Shown here: in pieces, positions 58,716 to 64,000 of the stretch
Numbering within the stretch: position 1 is the stretch's first letter
Layout: the number at the start of each line of letters is the position of its first letter
Source: Bemisia tabaci
Taxonomy: Eukaryota; Arthropoda; Insecta; Hemiptera; Aleyrodidae
Assembly: GCF_918797505.1 (NCBI RefSeq)
Contig: NC_092794.1
Span: 29,642,218-29,706,217 of the forward strand
DNA length: 64,000 nucleotides
Direction: 5' to 3'
Notes under the pieces: generated by a model
Seen by the model: the letters and a program-made list of their open reading frames with translations, nothing else
What the model was told of the DNA's origin: nothing
Database searches by the model: none
Position numbers and translations under genes: made by a program

Positions 58716-59381
58716 ATGAGTCAGTTAAGCTCGGGAGGGATTTGCCTGCAAATAGTCGGATCCTACAGTTTTAGGTACGAGAAGAACGATGCGCTTGTTA
58801 AAATTTCACGAAAAATTGTCTCCGCAGAGATATAACGCTTCCTTTTTAGGGGTCCTCGAAAACGTGTTTGATCCGACCGCCGTGAATCTCCGCATCTCCG
58901 CGTCATAAACGGGAAGATGGCGGCGACGAAACCAACCTGCTTACTACCGCCACGCCGCCGTTGTTGACATCACGATTTCTCGTTTGAGGTTAGGTAATTT
59001 CTGTGTGAATGTTTCATATCCTACATACACCTGTATCGCATTCTGATTGAAAAGCTTAGAGAATTAAGAACAATGGATATGAATCTCAAACAAAGTAACC
59101 AACATAACCTCCAATTGACCAACAAAAACATACCGCCAACGCGTCGCCGCCGTGTATTCTTCCACTACGCATTCCGCCGCCATATTGATCATGACGTGTA
59201 CATCCGGAACCTACGAGCGCGCAGTTCAAACGCCGTTTTAGGCCACCCTAATTTTTGGCACTTTCGAATTAACTTTTCTCCCGTTTGCAGTCATCAAAAA
59301 AATGTAGGAAAAAAACTGTAAGCTTCGGTCACTTACTACATTCGAATGACACAATAAATAAAAATGACTTAACTGACTCAT
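58716..59381. mobile_element. 0.67-kb TIR element, intact copy
   Basis: Begins ATGAGTCAGTTAAG and ends CTTAACTGACTCAT, a perfect 14-bp TIR, with TCCA on both sides (58712-58715 and 59382-59385). It matches the two outer parts of 4922-9436 in order. Inside lies a CpG-rich patch with GATGGCGGCG. The plus frame 59073-59321 has no motif. Superfamily unassigned. Confidence 0.85.
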
Positions 59382-59385
59382 TCCA

Positions 59386-60239
59386 GGTTCTATTTTGTCC
59401 CGAAAGTTTTTTGTGAATTTTTGAGCAAACCAAACTTTATTTTGACGTTCATTAGGTATAGAATTAGGAAAAATAACTCGTCGAATTTAAGAGTTGGGCT
59501 TAAACCCAAATTTCCACCGTCAAGTGTACCACTTCCCATTTGCTCTAATTTTGCATGATTTCCCAAATTTTCATCTCAGAGGTGACATAAAATACTTTTA
59601 ATTGAAAATTGAACAGAATTTTCATAAAAGCATCGTCGAGCACTAAGTTAAAACATAATTGAAAACATGCAACCCTTTTATATCTTGCAAACCTAAAACA
59701 ATTGAGAAAAAATTCATCCGTCATGAAATATATCTGAAGTTTATTCTGCTTGTCTTTTAGACAGTTCCGTCTGTTTATCAAAATGCGAACTGTCTTCCTT
59801 TAATACGAGAAGCTTTTACTTCTTGGAATATTGCAATACAAATGGATTAAAAACAACGAATTTTAAAACTTCGAGTGGGCGTGTACCGCTGAGGTGGAGA
59901 TAAAGCCAGGAAAAGTTTGAGGAATTGCATTAACATGACAATTACACTGGTCAACGTTTCTTTTCTTTTTTTTTTTTTATTTCTTCTTTATTATTATTAT
60001 TTTCCGAAGACTTGCGAACGGTTTCGGAGTAGATTTTCGGCGCTGATTCTGAAGATCACCTCCATTTACCTGTATCAGTGCGACTTATCCCGGGAAAATT
60101 TGAAATTTTCCTTAAAAATCTAGCTTTTCTAGAAAAGTCAATTTTCCGGGAGAATCTGGGCACAATGGAAAAAACCTAGGAATTTTTCGATTTCGTAGTC
60201 TAAGATACATAAGAAACCATGTACTGCACCCCTATTAAA
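59386..60239. other. Unrecognised AT-rich interval
   Basis: No gene recognised. A T-rich stretch lies at 59960-60000. Confidence 0.35.
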
Positions 60240-61235
60240 ATTTCCTTTCTTTTCCTTTTATCAAAGTTTTCCGGTCCAGTTTCATTAAAATCAATTAATT
60301 AGTCACCGAGATAGTGTTTTAAGCCGCACGGCCGCCATCTTAGATTTTCGAATCTTGATTTGACTAAAATTTTCAGTTTTCCGTCAAAAAATATCCATGG
60401 GAACTAAATTTCACTTTAATCAATTGATTACATGCTGAAATAGCATTTTAGGGCACGTCCGCCATCTTGGATTTTCGAATTTTGAAAATTCGACTGAAAA
60501 TTTGAGTTTCTCATTGAGAAATACCCTCGGATACCAAGTTTCCCGTAAATGGATTGATTAGGCGCTGAGATAGCATCTTGGGCCACGTCCGCCATCTGGG
60601 ATTTTCGAATTTTGAAAATACATACATAAAGCCGCTTTTATAGCGCCGCCTCGCGCTCTGCGACACCCAATCGCCATTGCCCCCTATCCTCCCGGAGATC
60701 ATCAGACAATTGGCACCTTCTGATCTCCACCTCTACCCCTTGTCGCCTACCTCTCATAGGACGTCCACGCCGTCGCCTTCCGGGAGGAACCCAATCGAAG
60801 ACCTGCTTGGGCAACCGATCATCTGCTATCCTTCGCACATGTCCATACCAGACCAACTGCTTGACCTGATATCGTGCACGATGTCCTTCACACCCATTAT
60901 CTCGCGTACCTTTTCATTGCGGATACGCTCTCTTCTCGATATCCCAGCAGACCTTCGCCAAAAGTCGATCTCAGTTGCCCTAAGCATGTCTTCAGTTCTT
61001 TCATTCTTTTCGTTCTTTTCATTATGAAAATTCGACTGAAAATTCGAGTTCTCCATTTAAAAATACCTGCGGGTACCAAGTTTCGCGTAAATCGGTTGAT
61101 TAAGCGCTGAGATAGCATTCTAGGCCATGTCCGCCGTATTGGATTTTCGAATTATGAAAATTCGACCAAAAATTCGAGTTCCTCATTGAAAAATACCTCC
61201 AGGTACGAAATTTCACTTAAATCGGTAGAAAAGAG
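60240..61235. repeat. 129-bp satellite array, interrupted
   Basis: The block GCTGAGATAGCATTTTAGG (with variants) occurs near 60304, 60432, 60561 and 61104. The first three are 128-129 bp apart, and the last gap equals one period plus the LINE insertion. Each unit contains GTCCGCCATCTTGGATTTTC and ACCAAGTTTCGCGTAAATCG. Two related units lie at 45470-45740. Confidence 0.88.
60620..61024 (-). pseudogene. 5'-truncated LINE fragment, reverse transcriptase C-terminus
   Basis: On the minus strand an upstream frame contains LRATEIDFWRRSAGISR and RIRNEKVREIMG, and after a frameshift near 60850 a second frame contains VWYGHVRRIADDRLPKQV and GRRRRGRP. The pattern R..RI.N..I...MG, then WYGHV.R, then RGRP is the conserved C-terminal region of many animal non-LTR retrotransposon reverse transcriptases. 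Tryptophan-rich and DR..WR-like residues follow (DRGQWRLGV). It is flanked by a 7-bp TGAAAAT duplication (60613-60619 and 61025-61031) and its 3' end has a TTTATGTATGT tail, so it was inserted, 5'-truncated, into the satellite. The clade is uncertain; non-functional. Confidence 0.88.
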
Positions 61236-61510
61236 CGCCTACAGGGCTTAAACAAGCAAGTTTCAGTTGTAACAGTTTTCCACTCTGTCCCACTAAACTG
61301 GGACACTGGGACAGGACGGAAACATATGGGACCGAATGGAACGGGACAGGATGGAAATAAGCTGTTTTGTAAGGTCATGTCTAACAGTGAAGACAATTTT
61401 GGTGTTTTTTCACGGAATATTTAGTAGCACATCCTATAGAATATCGGAATAAGAAAAAGTTTTTCCCATCGCACACTTCGAAAGTATTTTACGAGCTGAT
61501 ATTTTGTGTG
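61236..61510. other. Short unrecognised interval
   Basis: Contains loosely repeated GGGAC(A/C) words (61300-61350: GGGACACTGGGACAGGAC). No gene. Confidence 0.4.
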
Positions 61511-62973
61511 CACTGAAAAAAATATTGGTGTCCTGAACAATCGTATTGAGTTGAAGTGAAGTTTGTGGACGGCACCAATTTTTTTGCGTCCGCAAACCAA
61601 TAAATTATGCCGTTGCACCGACCTTATTTGTTACGTAGCAAGTCTAAAATTTGCATCGAGGGCATTTCGGAATAGTTAGGACCGGGCACATTGTTCTGTG
61701 CACAAATTTATTTATTCTGTACGCAAATTTATTAATGCCACCAATAATAAATTTGTTTCAAATTTCCGTTACTTTTTTTCGTCGGTTGGAAAGGTGATGG
61801 CGTCGAGTTCGTTGTTCGCGTCGGGAAAATCAAGAAGACTTTAATATAAAAGTGGATTATTAAATTAAGACTGTTTTAAAATTACCACGTATACCTCTCG
61901 TGGCCGTTTGTGCATCATGCATCGGATTTTCCTAACCCCTAATCATTATATACTTGTAAACAAACAAGAAGTTAGCAGACCATCGACAGCTAACGTCCTT
62001 GAGCCGGTCGTAAACCCACCAAATTCGGTCGGTAATGTACATTTGGACATGAAAATCTCAAAATTTCGCTCATTCTCTTCGCATAGGTAATAAGTTCTTC
62101 CGGAAAATGGATCGTTCATTCAAAATGTGCCCCTTTATCCCCTGTGTTGTGGCTGCATCATTCATAGCCGTTCTGGTTCCAGTGCTATTGTGTGTCCTCT
62201 CGAATAAAATTGATTATCATACTGCTTTTTGCTTCTCGATTAGCTTTTATATAAACCTGACTTATGTGTAACCTGCTTTGAGTGTATTAATTAACCAATG
62301 GATTACCAAAGTTGGATTTACAGAAGGATCTCACAGCTGATCTATTGCGAGTGGTGAGTCGTATATTTAGTTATCCTTTTAATGCTCAAGCAATATCTTC
62401 TATTCCAGATTCAAATGCATCAACATAAAAGTCCACTCATGAAAACTTCCACTTCTAGGTATAAAATACGATCATTTTCGAAAATCTCTGCAAGGCACTT
62501 CAACCTTAATTCTGTCATTTAAACAATACCTCCCCCTATAATTAAATACTAATCGCATGCGGCATCTAGAAATATCTTCATTGAATTTTGAATTTCTAAT
62601 ACGTTTCACATTCATGTTTGAAATGAGCTATCATTTCTATCCAGTGGTACACCTTCTACAAGCGCCGCTGAACACCCCACAAGAGCCGTGCAATAGATCT
62701 CGAGTTAGGTTAAGGACAGGTTCCAACGAACTTATTTGTGCCCAGCGTAAATTAAATTGGTAACGGGCACAAATTAAATTGGTGACGGTCACAAATTAAA
62801 TTGGTGACGGTCACAAATTAAATTGGTGACGGGCACATATTTAATATTTGCGTTCGACCAAAATCCAAGTTTGTATCCGGCACAAATAAATCTCTGAGGG
62901 CATTCCAAGCAAATATGAGTTGGTGCTGTACACCCAAATTTGAGTATACAACACAAATATTTTTTTTTCAGTG
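61511..62973. mobile_element. CACTGAAAAAAA TIR element, 1.46 kb
   Basis: Begins CACTGAAAAAAATATTGGTG and ends AATATTTTTTTTTCAGTG. Flanks are TG-rich on both sides, so a TSD cannot be resolved. Repeats of GCACAAATTTATT-like and AATTAAATTGGTGACGG words lie inside each end. The central part (61800-62700) is unrecognised. The terminus resembles TTTTTTTCAGTGTA near 16890. Confidence 0.7.
62749..62836 (+). repeat. 22-bp tandem repeat, four units
   Basis: Units AAATTAAATTGGTGACGGTC start at 62749, 62771, 62793 and 62815. They differ only at the GTAACGGGC or GTGACGGTC positions. They sit near the right end of the CACTGAAA element and could be subterminal binding sites. Confidence 0.92.
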
Positions 62974-64000
62974 TGTGTGTGTATGCTTGACGTCCTGTTA
63001 GTTATCGTGTACAGAATTTTGTTTGGCATCATTAATGGCGTTAATCTTGCACAAAAATCTGCGAATTTCAGAATTTTTGCCATCTGCGACGTGTGAACTT
63101 TTCAATCGAAACAAAAAAAGTCGTTTTTGGAAAAACCTTAACGTTGCGGCGATCATTTAGAGCTTGTCACATCGTTGCCATGTCTCTCCTGACTATTGCT
63201 GACTGTTGCTCGGGACAATGATTCTAGCGCGTGAAAAATTTATTGATGGAGCAAAAAAGAAATTGAACTATTTTTTTCTCAAATTCAAAAGCATTACCTA
63301 TCATCTCCTATAAAGTTTTCTCAAGTAATCACTCTAGTTATGCTGCAACATTGATTTAAAGTCAGGCACGGGGAACACGCTAATAAGGGACAAACGTAGG
63401 CAATTCACACATTCAAAGTTCTCCTAAATTTTTATTTCAGTTCAAATAAAGTGAAAAGTAGCATGTAATAGTCAACAATAGTGTGGAAAATGAGAGAAAA
63501 AAATTGATCTGCCCATGTTTTTCAGATTATGACGATTAAAACAGCTCGGGACACCAGATTAGACGCTTATTTGAATTCACTCAGGTGTGCACTTTATCGG
63601 GAAACCAATATTTGGCACCCGCGCGTTCTTTTTCTTCTTCCGATTTATTGAACGGTGGTGCAGGAAGCAGGGTGGCTATAGAGATTTGAGGACCACAGAG
63701 GCAAGATAAGGAGGGAGATTTTAATTGCTCAATCAGAGCACTTAACTAATAGTTTTGGATTTTCATTTTTTTTCTTTTTTTTTTTTCATTATTACTATGT
63801 TTTAGCGTCGCATTGCCAAATTAACAGTTGATACACAACGCTGAGTCATGCAATCCTAATTTTCAATCGTCGCTGCTACATTACGCGGTCGCAATTTCTC
63901 CCCCGAAAAATTAAAGTGTTCGCAGCTGCTGTCACTCAAATTGACCGCGATCTCAAAAATGTTCATCGAAGAAAGCGTGCTTATAATATTTTTTTATAAC
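62974..64000. other. Unrecognised trailing interval
   Basis: A short TGTG repeat, then AT-rich sequence with no recognised gene, repeat partner or RNA; a T-rich stretch lies near 63768-63787. Confidence 0.35.

Noticed and set aside
62749..62836. CRISPR array
   Set aside because: Four contiguous 22-bp units without unique spacers; eukaryotic context; no cas genes.

Overview
The window looks like non-coding, repeat-dense nuclear DNA from an arthropod, most likely an insect. The evidence is AT-rich sequence without operons or bacterial gene spacing, many short TIR elements with target-site duplications (TSDs), a BEL/Pao-type LTR retrotransposon, a LINE 3' fragment, tRNA-derived SINE-like heads, and a short degenerate TTAGG stretch (the insect telomere unit). 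A hemipteroid insect such as a whitefly would fit, but that is a guess. I found no convincing host protein-coding gene, rRNA or functional tRNA. The only recognisable protein remnants are a BEL/Pao pol scrap (about 19.8-20.0 kb) and the C-terminal end of a LINE reverse transcriptase (about 60.6-61.0 kb), both broken.

Layout. 0-5 kb: a hairpin array, a SINE-like head, a 180-bp dimer repeat and a 2-kb foldback element (2333-4385). 4.9-9.4 kb: a nest in which a 0.67-kb TIR element (intact paralogue at 58716-59381) is split by a 1.8-kb unit (second copy at 53741-55561), itself carrying three MITE-like insertions whose boundaries are fixed by the empty copy. 9.4-14.3 kb: mostly unrecognised sequence. 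14.3-23.4 kb: four elements starting CAGGGTG or GGGTG next to TA, one split by a 3.17-kb LTR retrotransposon. 24.9-30.5 kb: a hAT MITE and two 1.93-kb palindromes in direct orientation. 30.5-35.1 kb: mostly unrecognised. 35.1-43.1 kb: a hAT MITE packed with TATCGATA motifs, a palindrome with 570-bp near-identical arms, and a degenerate relative of it split by two further elements. 43-53.7 kb: mostly unrecognised, with a 65-bp alternating Py-Pu tract, two satellite units and a possible TATA promoter. 53.7-64 kb: the second copy of the 1.8-kb unit, a 2.4-kb palindrome, the intact 0.67-kb element, a 129-bp satellite array split by the LINE, and a 1.46-kb TIR element.

The dominant theme is large snap-back DNA. 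Roughly a quarter of the window lies in inverted repeats with arms of about 0.25-1.0 kb. Several families share an ordered set of short sequence blocks although they otherwise look unrelated, and in at least three palindromes the two arms are almost identical to each other. If transcribed, these would form long hairpin RNAs, so small-RNA production (endo-siRNA or piRNA) is the most interesting functional hypothesis. At least fifteen G or C homopolymers of 15 bp or longer also punctuate the window, many of them in or beside these elements.
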